Shown here: piece after piece, positions 23,780-35,075 of the stretch
Position numbering within the stretch: the first letter of the stretch is position 1
How the letters are laid out: the number at the start of each line of letters is the position of its first letter
From: Lepus europaeus
Lineage: Eukaryota; Chordata; Mammalia; Lagomorpha; Leporidae
Length of the DNA stretch: 64,000 nt
NCBI RefSeq assembly: GCF_033115175.1
Contig: NC_084834.1
Location: 35,880,077-35,944,076, forward strand
Reading direction: 5' to 3'
Made by a program: the position numbers and the translations under genes
The notes under the pieces: model-generated
What the model was told of the DNA's origin: nothing
Database searches by the model: none
What the model saw: the letters and a program-made list of their open reading frames with translations, nothing else

Positions 23780-24672
23780 GGAATTCATTATTTACTAATG
23801 AGGCACTCAATTCATTAAGAGGAAATAGCAACTGTAAATGTATATGTACCCAACAGCAGAGCAACTTATATAAATATTAATGGATATGACGGGAACATTG
23901 ATATGAATACAATAGTAGTAGAGGATTTCAGTTAGCAGTAATCATGAGTCAGATAAATTTCAGTGGCTATGATAATGCCCCTGCTCAAAGCTTAATAGGA
24001 GACTTCAACATTCTACTTTCAACAATGGACAAATTAATGACACAAAACTAAGGGAGAACTGAATGAGTTACATTTTAGACAAAATGAACTGAACAAATAT
24101 AAACAGAACTTTTCATCCAATAGCAGTACAGTATGGTAGGCCACAAAATAAGCCTTAACAAATTTGATATCAAAAACTTATCAAATATTGTATCTGACCA
24201 CAGTGGTATGAAATTAGAAATCATAACAAGGAATTTTGAAAAACTGACAAATATTTGAAAATTAAACAACATATTCCTCCACAACCAATGGGTCACAAAA
24301 GAAATAAAAAAGATTTTAAAATATCTTTATATTAAGAAAAATGACAAGAGAAACATTACACACCCAAACCTATGGGATACAGGAAAAGCAGTTATAAGAG
24401 GTAAGTATATAGAGCATTCATGCCTACCTCTATAAAGAAGAAAACTCCAGAATAAATCTCCTAATATTATACCTAATTAGGAAAGAACAAACTAGACCAA
24501 TGTTAGCAGGAAGAGGGAATAATAATGATCAGAACAAAAAGAGAACAGAAAAACCATTTTAAAAGTTAATAAAACTAAGAATTTATTTATAAAATGATTT
24601 TTGAAAACCAATAGTCTCTTAGCTAGACACCTCAGAAATAGAAATATAAGAAATACTTATGAACATATGCTA

Positions 24673-25000
24673 GGGGCTGGCACCGTGGCTCACTTGGTTA
24701 ATCCTCCACCTGTGGCGCCAGCATCCTATATGGGTGCCAGGTTCTAGTCCCGGTTGCTCCTCTTCCAGCCTAGCTCTCTGCTGTGGCCTGGGAAGGCAGT
24801 GGAGGATGGCCCAAGGCTTGGGCTCCTTCACCTTCATGGGAGACCAAGAGGAAGCATCTGGCCCCTGGCTTTGGATCTGCATAGCTCCGGCCATAGCAGC
24901 CATTTGGGGGGGGGGGGGTTGAACCAACGGAAGGAAGACCTTTCGGTCTCTCTCTCTCTCACTGTCTGTAACTCTACCTGTCAAAATAAAAAACAAAACA
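24673..25000 (+). mobile_element. Young C repeat inside L1 ORF2, with poly(G) run
   Basis: Head GGGGCTGGCACCGTGGCTCA, B-box-like GGTTCTAGTCCCGGT, a run of 12 or so G at 24,905, CT tract and an A-rich tail. The flanks 'acatatgcta' (24,663-24,672) and 'tcatatgcta' (25,002-25,011) form the duplication. Confidence 0.95.
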
Positions 25001-25469
25001 ATCATATGCTAACAAATTTGATAATTTGAGGAAGTGGGCAAATTCATAGAAAAATGCAATCTGCAAAGGTTGAATTAGAAGAAATAGGAAGCCAGAGCAG
25101 ATCAATAACAGACATTGAAGCAATAAAATTCGTAACAAAGAAAAACCAAGGTCATGTGGCTTTACATCTAAATTCTACCAAACTTTCAAAGAAAAATTAA
25201 TACCAGTATTTCTTGAACTCTTTTAAAAATACAGCTCTAAAAAATACTTCCTAGCATATTTTATGAGTTCAGCATCACTTGCTATGTAACTCAAAGTCAA
25301 TACAAGCAAAGCAAACTACAGTCCAATACATATTTGATAAACACTGTTCCAAAAAATCCCAATGGGATATTAACACATCACACAGATTACATATCCTGAT
25401 CAAGTAAGATTTACCATTAGCAGACAAGATCATTTAATGTACACAAACCAATGTGACACATTACATTAA

Positions 25470-25845
25470 TAGATATACTAGCCAGCTTTTAATCACTATA
25501 TTGAAATACTTGAAGCAGCCAAATTTATAAAAAAGAAAAGGTTTCTGTAGCTCACAATTTTGGGGGTTCAAAGTCAAAGATAGGGTGATTCCATTTGTAG
25601 GGGCACTGGTGAGGGTGGTGGATGGCAGCACATAGTGTGGGTGTATGTGTGTGTATGTTTGGAAGAGCACACATTGTCAAGAAGGAATTCAGATGACTAA
25701 AGTCCCACAATCCCTAAAGAGTACAAGACTCTAAGACCTTAGGACCACCTACTAGGCCTCACATCTGAAAGGTCCCTCTGAACTCCCAATAGCAACACCC
25801 TTTGAGAGACACTGAAGCCATTATCCAAACCATACCGACACACTG
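25470..25845 (-). mobile_element. MaLR-type LTR inserted in L1
   Basis: The order of blocks matches the reverse complement of an ERVL-MaLR (MST/MLT1-like) LTR: 'actagccagcttttaatcac', 'ccaaatttataaaaaagaaa', 'ggtttctgtagctcacaatt', 'aaagtcccacaatccctaaa' and the end 'attatccaaaccatacc'. L1 ORF2 runs up to it (ending 'cacattacattaatag') and resumes after it ('atctatcaacacagaaaaag'). It is a solo LTR with no internal region. Confidence 0.65.
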
Positions 25846-25994
25846 AAAGAAAAAAGTCACATATCATATCTATCAACACAGAAAAAGGCATTTGACAAAG
25901 TCTAGATTTTTTATTGATGAAAACTATTAATACTTTAGGTGCCAAAAGAAAATGACTCCCTATAATATAAAGGGCCTATTCACGGGCTTCACTT

Positions 25995-28198
25995 TTTGTG
26001 TTTTTTAAACATTTTCTTAAATTTATATTTATTTTAATTATTTTATTTTTAAAATTTTAATTTAAATACAGTGAACAAATTCCATGTGATCCATATATAC
26101 AGATTCAGGAACATAGTGATACTTCCCACATTAGCCTCCCTCCCACCCATGCTCCAAACCTCCCTCCTCCTTCCTGTCTTATTCTTTCAGTCTTTACAGT
26201 GACATAGTTTCAGGTATTTTTTTAATAATCATAAACTTAACCCTCCACTAAGTAAATAATTCAACAAACAGTAAGAAGAAAAAAACACTGTTCCTCAACA
26301 GCAGAGACAAGGGCTAAAAACAATACTCAAATCTCAAAATATCAATTATGTTTTTTGCACTCTATTAATTACCACAGATCAGAGAAAACATATGGTATTT
26401 TTCTTTTTGGCATATTTCACTAAGTATAGTGGATTTCAGTAGCATCCATTTTGTTGCAAAAGATAGGATTTCATCCTTTTTTATGGCTGATTAGTACTCC
26501 ATGTTATATATATAGCACATTTTTTGTTTATCCATTCATTGATGGATGGACATTTGGTTTGATTCTATATGATAGCTATTGTGAATTGTGCTGCAATGAA
26601 CATGGAGTTACAGATAACTCTTTCATATGCTGATTTATTCTAGTTTGGGTAAATTTCCAGGAGTAGGATGACTGGATCATGTGGTAGGTCTATATTCACA
26701 ATTCTAATGTATCTCCATACTCTCTTTCACAGTGGCTGCACCAGTGTACATTCCCGCCAACAGTGGATTAGGGCACCTTTTCCCTCAAATCCACACTAGC
26801 ATTTACTACTTTCTGATTTCTGGGTGAGAGCCACTCTAACTGGGTTGAGGTGAAACCTCATTGTGATTTTGATTTGCGTTTCCCTGATGGTTAGTGATCC
26901 TGAGCATTTTTTCATGCATCTATTGGCCATTTAAATTTCATCTTTTGAAAAATGCCTGTTCAGGTCATTTGCCCATTTCTTAACTGGATTGTTTTGCTGT
27001 TGTTGAGTTTCTTGAGCTTCTTATATATTCTTCATATTAATCAGTTCCATAGCTTGTAAATATTTTCCCCCATTCTGTCAGTTACCTCTTCGCTTTGTTG
27101 AATATTTTTTCACAGTGCAGAATCTTCTTATCTTGATGTAATTCCATTTGTTTATTTTGGCTTTGATTGCCTGTATTTCTGGGATCTTTTCCAAGAGGTC
27201 TTAGAGTTTCCCTAATGTTTTCTTCTAGTAATTTGATGGTACCAGTTCATAGATTTAGATCCTTGATCCATTTTGAGCTGATTTCTTTTTTAAGGTGTAA
27301 GGTAGGGTTCTTGTCTCATATTTATGCATGCAGAGATCCAATTTTTCCAGAAGCGTTTGTAGAAGGAACTGTCCTTTATTCAGGGATTGATTTATTCAGG
27401 GATTGATTCTTTGTCAAAGATTAGTTGGTTACAGATGTGTTGATGGATTTCTGGGATTTCTATTCTTTTTTTTAATTTTTTTTATTTTTTTTATTTTTGA
27501 CAGGCAGAGTGGACAGTGAGAGAGAGACAGAGAGAAAGGTCTTCCTTTTTGCCATTGGTTCACCCTCCAATGGCCGCCGCGGTAGCATGCTGCGGCCGGC
27601 GCACCGCGCTGATCCGATGGCAGGAGTCAGGTGCTTCTCCTGGTCTCCCATGCGGGTGCAGGGCCCAAGCACTTGGGCCATCCTCCACTGCACTCCCTGG
27701 CCACAGCAGAGAGCTGGCCTGGAAGAGGGGCAACTGGGACAGGATCGGTGCCCTGACCGGGACTAGAACCCGGTGTGCCGGCGCCGCAAGGCGGAGGATT
27801 AGCCTAGTGAGCCGCGGCGCTGGCCGGGATTTCTATTCTGTTATGTTAGTCTATATGTCTATTTTTGTGCAAGTACCAGGCTGTTTTGATTATAAATGCC
27901 CTGTAGTATATCTTGAAATCTGGTATTGTGATGCCTCTGGCTTTGTTTATATTGTATAATATTGCTTTATTTAAGACCTTTATTCAAGGTCTCTTGTGTT
28001 TCCATATGAATTTTAGCATTGTTTTTCTGGATCTGAGAAGAATGTCATTGGTAATTTTGGGGGATGACATAGAATCTGTAAATGGTATGGATATTTTGAT
28101 GATATTAATTCTTCTAGTCCATAAACATGGACAGATTTTCCATTATTTTATGTCATCTTCTATTTCTTTCTTTAATGTGTTATAATTTTTAATGTAGA
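25995..28198 (-). mobile_element. 5'-truncated L1, minus strand, 3' part of a U6/L1 chimera
   Basis: The antisense L1 3' UTR starts near 26,000. ORF2 follows in antisense: 'gactggatcatgtggtaggt', 'cagtggctgcaccagtgtac', 'cagtggattagggcacc', 'tcatgcatctattggccatt', 'tgttttgctgttgttgagtt', up into the RT domain ('tttaatgtgttataattttt'). It stops at 28,198 where U6 sequence begins in the same orientation. A young C repeat (27,467-27,825) is nested in it. The short open frames (26,451, 27,167, 27,913) are antisense L1 shadows. Confidence 0.88.
27467..27825 (-). mobile_element. Young C repeat inside the chimeric L1
   Basis: Reverse-oriented full-length copy ending in GGCTCACTAGGCTAATCC (reverse complement at about 27,793-27,823). 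The duplication 'gggatttctattct' is perfect at 27,453-27,466 and 27,826-27,839. The 147- and 89-codon frames through it are SINE shadows. Confidence 0.97.
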
Positions 28199-28305
28199 CA
28201 AAAATATGGAAGTCTTCAGAAATTTTCATGTCACCCTTGAGCAGAGGCTATGCTAATCTTCTCTGTATTGTTCTAATTTTAGTATACATTCTGCCAAAGC
28301 AATTG
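28199..28305 (-). pseudogene. RNU6: U6 snRNA pseudogene, 5' part of a U6/L1 chimera
   Basis: On the minus strand the sequence follows U6 spliceosomal snRNA almost end to end. Reading the plus strand, 'aaaaatatggaa' is the U6 3' end, 'catgctaatcttctctgtat' here reads 'tatgctaatcttctctgtat' (the conserved core with the ACAGAGA box), and 'ctaattttagtata' and 'ctgccaaagc' are the 5' stem-loop side. Several substitutions make it a pseudogene. The first six or so U6 bases are unclear. No PSE or TATA promoter arrangement is seen upstream. Its 3' T-run joins L1 ORF2 directly at 28,198/28,199 in the same orientation. This is the layout of the known U6-L1 chimeras made by template switching of the L1 reverse transcriptase. 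Confidence 0.93.
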
Positions 28306-28309
28306 CTGT

Positions 28310-28654
28310 ATTGTTTTTGATGCCTTGTTAGCTTGAGTGTGATCTAGCATTGTGTCAATGATGGTCACAAAACTAGGTGTCTGATTCTATGCTGTAGGAA
28401 AAGGCTGAGAGATGCTTTACCCTTTTTAGGTAATTTCCCACTACATTCTGAATAACACACCAATTGCAGATTAGTAAGTATTATACAAATGAACAGGAAA
28501 AATGTATCAACAATGGACTTGGGGCAAATCTTGACTTATGGGTACTATCTAGTGTTGAAATAGTAGAAATTTCCATAGTCAAAGAGGTAATAAATAGGTT
28601 GCCCAGAATTTCTGGAAGGACATTCACAAACAAATACAGATTACTATAATCCTT
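28310..28654. other. Unassigned sequence between two L1 elements
   Basis: It could be the 5' UTR of the following plus-strand L1, but I cannot confirm this by eye. The open frames at 28,464 (plus) and 28,481 (minus) overlap and have no features. Confidence 0.35.
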
Positions 28655-31600
28655 CACTGTGCAACGTGTCAAAAACTTGCAGGGAACCATGAGCTCACAA
28701 AATGGATAAAATATATATAGAGAGCCAACCATCTAGGAATTGAAAATTTCAAATTCTCAGATGAAGATTTCAAAACAACTATATTAAGGAATCTCAATGA
28801 ACTGCAAAAGAACTCAGATAAATGATTTAATACCCAAACAGAGAAATTGACAGATAGAAGTAATTAAAATAAATAAATGCTTCAACCAAAAAGTACATTA
28901 AGCAAAATTTAAAATGCAATGGAAGACATTAAAAGCAGAATAGATCAAAGAAAAGAAAGAATCAATGAGCCTGAGCCTGAAATTTAGTTGAAAGTGAGCA
29001 TTTGGAGGACAAAAAAACATCCAGAGAAATGAAGAAAGCATAGGGGAAATTTAGACAGCATGAAAGGAGAAAATATCCAAGTTACTGGGATTCGAGAAGG
29101 TTTTTAGATTACCAGAAGAGTAGAAAGCATATTCAAAGATATAATAGCAAAAAGCTTGCCAAATCTAGAAAAAGATACCACTATCCATGTACAAGAAGGC
29201 TAGAAGCCATTAGTCAAGTTCAATTTAACCAGGTATACCCAAATATATGTTATTATGAAGTTCCCCAAGGCTAAAAGTAAATGATTCTCAGTACTGCAAG
29301 AGATAAGAAGCATATAACAGAGTCTTAATTTGTCTGACTGCAGACTTCTCAGCAGAAACTTTACAGACTGAGAGGGACACTAAGAATACTGACAGGAAAA
29401 TAAAAACCATCAGCCAAGAATTGTGCACCTAGAAAAGCTATCATTCCAATATGAAAGAGTGATAAAGATGCTCACCAACAAAGAAAAGCTGAGAGAATTT
29501 ATGAGCATAAATTCTGCATTATAAGAAATGTTACAGAGGGTTATTCAAACTGAAAGAAAGAGATGCTAATGAATAAGAAGAAAATACCAGAAGTTAGAAA
29601 ACTTAATAACTATACAGATAAATTTGGAATGCTCTGATATTATAAACATAGTATATAAATGACTCATATCACATTAGTGTAAAGATTAAAAACAATAATT
29701 GCATCAAAATGTTAAGAGACAGGTAACATAGAAAGTGGTAAAATATTCAAAATGTGGAGAGAAATGGAGCACAAATATATTCTTTTTTAATGTTTCTTAT
29801 CTCTGTCTTCTTATCTCTGTCTTATCTCTTGGTTTCTTTGCTGTGTCTTTCCTCATCTTAGTTAGCAGTGTTAAATTATTATTTCATAATAATTTTATAG
29901 CCATAAGTTTTAGTATGCTTTATGGTAACCACAATGCAAAAATCTATAAAAGGATTATCAAAAATCATAAGCAAAGAATCAAGGCACACTACTACGGAAA
30001 ATGTTAGAATCACAAATCAATATTGTAAAAGGGAATGAAAGAAAAGAACTTCAATAGGACTAAAAACAATTATCAAAGACAATAGTAAGACCTTATGTAT
30101 CAATAATTACTTTAAATATAAATGTACTAAATTCTTCAATTAAAAGAGAGACTGACTGGATAAATGAAATAAGACCCAGTTATGTGCCGTTTACAAGACA
30201 TTCACTTCACCTGTAAGGACATGCATAGACTGAACATAAAAAGTTGAAATAAAATATTTCATGCAAATGGAACCCAAAAGAAACAGGAGCAGCCATACTT
30301 ATGTTAGTTTAAAATATATTTCAAATCAACATTAGTAAAAACAGACAAAGAAGAAAACTATGCAATGATGAAACAACTCAGTGAGAGGCAATAGCAACTG
30401 TAAAAAATATGCACCCAACATCAGGGCACCTAAATACATAAAGCAAGTGTTCATTGATATAAAGGTAGAGATAGATTCCTATATCTACAGAACACTCCAC
30501 ACAACAGCTGAAGAATACATATTCTTGTCAACAACACAAGGAATATCATACAAGATAAATCATGTAATAGGTCACAAAACAACTGTTAACAAATTTGTAA
30601 GAATAGAAATCATATCAAGTATCTGTTCAAAATACAATAAAACTAGAAATCAATAATAGGAAAATTTTTTAAAACTACATAATTACATGGAAATTAAACA
30701 ACTTATCTCTAAATAAATGAGAGGGAAATTTATAATAATTGATTCCTATGCCAAAAAAGCAGGAATATTTCATACAAACAACTTATCACTATACTTCAAG
30801 GGACTATAAAATTAGGAACAAATCAAATCTAAAATGGATATAAAAAAAGGAATAATGAAATTCAGACCACAAATGAGTGGCATAGAGGCTTAAAAACCTT
30901 TTTTAAAAAGCAGAGGAGAGGGGAAGAAAGAAAGAAATGAGGAGCTGATTCCTTGAAAAAGTCAACAAAATTTACAAACTCAGCTAGACTAAGAAAAAAA
31001 GACAAAAATACGTAAAATCAGAGATGAAAACAGAAATATAACACTAGACACCACAGAGATACAAAAGATTCTGAGAGATTATAATGAAGAGGCAAAAGTT
31101 TGATAACATTATAGAAATGGACAATTTCTTGGACATTTATATCTCATCAATATTGAATCAGAAATTAATAAAATGCTTAAGCAGATCAATAAGGAGTAGT
31201 TAGATTGAATAAGTAATAGTCTCCCAATAAAGAAAAATCAGGACCATATGGTTTCATTGCTGAATTCTAACAAACATTTAAATAATTAAGAACAATCCTT
31301 CTTAAATCATTTCAGAAAACAAACAAAGAGAAAATTCTTCCAAACTCATGCTATGAGGAATGCATTTCCATGACATCAAAAACCAGATAAGAGAAAAATG
31401 ACAAAAGAAAGCTATAGGCTAACATATTTGATGAACAAACAGAAGTAAAATCCTCAGCAAAATACTAGCAAACTAAATCCAACAGTGCGTTGAGCATATT
31501 ACTCACCATGATCAAGTGGGATTCATCCCAAGGATACAAGAAACATTCTGTATATGCAAATCAATAAACATGATGCATCATATCACAGAATGAAAAACAA

Positions 31601-32073
31601 AAAATTGTATCATTTCTATAAACACAAATATGGCATTTGATAAATTCAATACCCATTCATGATAAAACTCTAAGCAAATTATGTACAGAAGAGACATACC
31701 TGAGCATAATAAAGGTCATATATAACAACAAATAGCTAGCATCATACTATGGAGGAAAGCTGAAGTTTTTCCTCTGTTTTTGATCTGTAATAAGGCAAGG
31801 ATACCAATTTCCAGCACTTTTATTCAACATAAACCTATAAGTCCTAACAAATTATGAGTTCATGGCAATCTCTATCAAAATGTCAATGACATTGTTCACA
31901 AAACTAGAGAAAACACTACAAAATGTGTGTGGACTCAAAAAGAGCCTGAATAGCCAATGCAGTCTTGAAAAAAACAAATCAGGAGGCATTATATTACCTG
32001 ATTTTAAAATATGTTAGAAATCTCTAGTATTTAAGACTGCATGGTATTGTCATTAAAACAAATGTATTGGCCA

Positions 32074-32336
32074 CAGCTAAATCCGCCTGCAGCACCAGCA
32101 CCCCGGGTTCTAGTCCCGGTTGGGGCATCGGATTCTGTCCTGGTTGCCCCTCTTCCAGTCCAGCTCTCTGCTGTGGCCCAGAAATGCAGTGGAGGATGGC
32201 CCAAGTGCTTGGGCCCTGCACCCGCATGAGAGACCAGGAGAAGCACCTGGCTCCTGGCTTCGAATCAGCGCTGTGCGACAGCTGCAGCGCACTGGTCTCA
32301 GCAGCCATTGGAGGGTGAACCAATGGTAAAGGAAAA

Positions 32337-32378
<42 letters not shown>

Positions 32379-32395
32379 CACTGTGCCTGTAAAAA
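32074..32395 (+). mobile_element. Young C repeat with deleted head, inside L1
   Basis: The body from 'aatccgcctgcagcaccagc' onward is normal, but about 20-25 bases of the head (the A-box part) are missing. Its start merges with the duplication 'aaatgtattggcca' (32,060-32,073 and 32,397-32,410). An expanded (TC)n tract and a short A tail follow. Without the A box this copy should be transcriptionally inert. Confidence 0.93.
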
Positions 32396-32459
32396 AAAAT
32401 GTATTGGCCAGTGAAATAAAATAATGTCCCTAGAAGTAAAGTGTGTGAGTGTGTGTGTG

Positions 32460-33240
32460 TGTGCATACAGTCAGTTGATAGTGCTACAAACATGCATCAG
32501 AATGAAGATAGTATTTTTAATACCTAGTTCTGGGAACACAGATACCTACATGCATAAGAATGAAATCAGGCCCCTATATCTCATAATGTACAAAAATAAA
32601 CTCAACATGGATTAAAGTCCTAAATTAAAACCTGAAGCTCTGAAACTGTTAGAGGAAAACATAGGGGAAATGCTTCAGGACATTGGACTATGCAAGAATT
32701 TGGGGGGGGGGGGTCTGACCTCAAAAGAATGGGAAGCAAAAGCAAAATAGACAAATATGGATTTCATCAAACTAAAGAGTTTCTGCATAACAAAGAAGAC
32801 AATCAACCGAGTGATGAAACAATGTAAGAACAGAAAAAATATTTGTTATATATCTGATAAGGACTGAATAAGCAGAGTATATAAGGAATTCAAGTAAAGC
32901 ACAGATAAAAAACCCAATGAGGTGTCATCTCCCTTGTTAGAATGGCTATTATCAAAAAGTCAAAAAATAACAAAATGTTGTGAGGTTGTGGAAAAAAGAT
33001 ATCCTTAATATATTGTTGGTGGGAATGCAAATTAGTGAATCATTATGGAAAATAGCATGGATATTCCTCTAAAACTAAAAGTGATCCTGCTATATGACAT
33101 AACTATGCCACTTCTGGGAATATATGCAAAGGAATTGAAGTAAACATATGAAAGAGACACGTGTATCCCCATGGTTTTACAGTCCAATTCATAATAAAGT
33201 ATGGAATCAACCTAGATGTCCACCAACTGAAGACTGGATA
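32460..33240 (+). mobile_element. L1 ORF2 3' portion between nested SINEs
   Basis: Part of the L1 above, listed because it looks like unique sequence at first sight. 'gatttcatcaaactaaagag', 'caaagaagacaatcaaccga' and 'gttggtgggaatgcaaatta' are canonical ORF2 C-terminal codons. A (TG)n at about 32,445-32,462 and a poly(G) run at 32,701-32,712 interrupt the frame. Confidence 0.85.
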
Positions 33241-33252
33241 AAGAAAATGTTA

Positions 33253-33566
33253 TGGGGACGACACTGTGGCATAGCAGATAAAGCCGCTGCCTGCAGTCCC
33301 ATATGGGTGCCGGTTTGAGTCCCAGCTGCTCGACTGCTGATCCAGCTCTCTGCTATGGCCTGGGAAAGCAGTAGAAAATGGCTCAAGTCTTTGGGTCCCT
33401 GCACCCTCATGGGAGACCTGGAGAAGCTCCTGGCTCCTGGCTTCAGATTGGCGCAGTTCCAACCATTGTGGCCATCTGGGGAGTGAATCAGTGGATAGAA
33501 GACCTCTCTCTCTGCCTCTGCCTCTCTGTAACTCTGTCTTTCAAGTAAATAAATAAATCTTTAAAA
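33253..33566 (+). mobile_element. Older C repeat inside the L1 3' end
   Basis: Old head 'gacactgtggcatagcagat' with a good A box, B-box-like 'ggtttgagtcccagctgctc', CT tract and an (AAAT)n/'aaatctttaaaa' tail. The flanks 'aaagaaaatgttat' and 'aaagaaaatgtgttat' make the duplication. Confidence 0.93.
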
Positions 33567-33692
33567 AGAAAGAAAATGTGTTATATATACAAAATGGACT
33601 ATTACTCAGCAATATGAGAATGAAGTTCTGACATTTAAGACAAAAACGTATGGAAGATTTTGAATGTTTTTCACCATAAATAACTGATAATT

Positions 33693-34018
33693 TAAAAAAA
33701 CATTTATTCATTGGAAAGGCAGAGTGATGATGGGGCCGAGAGAGAGAGAGAGAGATACACCTACACACAGATCTTCCATCTGCTAATTCACTCCCCATCT
33801 AGCCACCAGGGCGAGGGCTATGTCAGGCTAAAGCCAGGAGCCAGAAACTCTATTCTGGTCTCCCACATAAGTATCAGGGACCCAAGCCCTTGGGTCACCT
33901 TCCACTCTCTTCCCAGGCATGATAAGCAGAACAGCCAGGTCTTGAAGCAGTGCTCCATTGTGGGATGCTGGCTTTGCAGACAATGGCAAAATCCACTGCA
34001 CCACAATTCTGGCCCCAA
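33693..34018 (-). mobile_element. Older C repeat, minus strand
   Basis: Reverse complement order: 'aaaaaacatttattcattgg', 'aaggcagagtgatgatgggg', a GA tract, 'ccaggagccagaaactc', 'ctcccacataagtatcaggg', and the head end 'accacaattctggcccc'. It faces the plus-strand copy at 33,253. Confidence 0.9.
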
Positions 34019-34737
34019 GAAATGTTAAATATTTTCAGAGATTCATAGATATTTTTATCCTGATTGGACATCAGACAATGGAAATACGTGGTACCCCAAA
34101 CAAATGTATGGTTTTATGTGTATTGAAAACATTTTTAAGTAAGAAATATTTAAAAATAAAGATAATTTCAATTGTTTAAAGATTAGAAGGTTTTGTATAG
34201 AGTTTTGTCTAAATTCCTTTTTCTCTTACTGCTTTAGGGAATGGCCAAAGCAAGATATCAGATATAAATATGTTAGAGAACACTAATAATTTAAATATGA
34301 TTTTGAAATCCTTTGTGTATGAGTATGTCTAACAAAAACATATTTTGAGGAGACATTTCTTTCATTAATATTTCTTAGAATATTCTGAGGAGAGAAACTG
34401 CAAGGACATTACATAATTTTTCTCTGTACCTGAGTGATGATACTGGAAATGAATTTGTAACTGTGTGTTTAAAATATACAAAAACACAATTATTTTTCAG
34501 GCTTTTATACGCTTTCACTTTACTATTTTTTCTTGCATGGATTTTTTCTACATTTAGAGAGTGTGTTTGACATTTACAACTGAAAGGATTTTAAAAGCTT
34601 TTTTGTCTGAATTAATTCGGATTTCACAGATGTTGCATATATAACAGTTTGAAATCTTTAGTTCAGACCAAATGATAAAAAGTGTTGGGGGGGGTGGCAA
34701 TTAAACCAATATAAGCAAGTGAACACATTATGTGACT
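34019..34737. other. Unassigned AT-rich sequence
   Basis: No gene or repeat recognised apart from a poly(G) run at 34,686-34,693. Confidence 0.4.
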
Positions 34738-34739
34738 TT

Positions 34740-35075
34740 TTAAATGTTTTTCCATTTATTTTCAGTTACTTGAAAGTAAGATGGAGAGAGAGAGAGAGAA
34801 TCTTCCATCTGCTGATTCATATCTTAAATGCTTGCAACAACCAGGCCTTAGCTGGGTAGAAACTAAGTCTGGAACTCCTCTGGGTCTCCCACATCGGGTG
34901 GCAGGGCCCCAAGAACTTGAACCATCATCTGCTAACTGCCATCCTCCCACATGATATGTTAGCAATAGACTGGATCAGAAGCAGAGCAGATGGGACTCCA
35001 ACCAGGATACCAATACAGGATATGGAAGTCTCAAATGGTAGCCTAACCTACTGTGCTACAGCATTGGACTGTGAT
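34740..35075 (-). mobile_element. Old C repeat, minus strand
   Basis: 'tttccatttattttcagtta', a GA tract at about 34,785-34,798, 'cttccatctgctgattcata', 'gggtctcccacatcgggtgg', 'cagactggatcag' like body sequence, and the head end 'ctactgtgctacagcattgg'. It is strongly diverged. Confidence 0.85.

Larger units (their letters stand above)
20640..25990 (+). mobile_element. Nearly full-length decayed L1, plus strand, with nested insertions
   Basis: A GC-richer 5' UTR-like stretch (about 20,640-22,050; 'cccaggatcctgactccaaa') precedes an ORF1-like region (22,080-22,990; 'gaacctctgaactagaagag', 'tttccagaaggagaagagac'). ORF2 endonuclease and RT sequence follows (23,000-25,990). In it, 'ttatcaggataacaacatta', 'gaggatttcagttagcag', 'atctgaccacagtggtatga', 'caacatattcctccacaacc' and 'gcatttgacaaagtctag' are in canonical order. 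No open frame survives. Two young C repeats and one LTR interrupt it. The 5' UTR boundary is approximate. Confidence 0.8.
28655..33690 (+). mobile_element. Long decayed L1, plus strand
   Basis: An ORF1-like region (about 28,740-29,560) has 'gcaatggaagacattaaaag' and, at its end, 'gacttctcagcagaaacttt'. The ORF2 endonuclease region follows ('tatgtgccgtttacaagaca', 'atatgcacccaacatcaggg', 'cacctaaatacataaagca'), then RT ('agtgggattcatcccaagga'), and the C-terminal end ('gactattactcagcaatatg'). At least one internal deletion is evident near 31,860, where RT sequence jumps forward. The 91-codon frame at 30,381-30,656 is an endonuclease-domain remnant. Two C repeats are nested in it. Confidence 0.85.

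Noticed and set aside
27516-27959. 147-codon frame, the longest in the window
   Set aside because: It is translated from a reverse-oriented C repeat and runs on into antisense L1, so it is not a gene.
28199-28305. Functional U6 gene
   Set aside because: Several substitutions, unclear first bases, no PSE/TATA upstream and a direct join to truncated L1.
30381-30656. 91-codon frame as a host gene
   Set aside because: It is an in-frame remnant of the L1 ORF2 endonuclease region.
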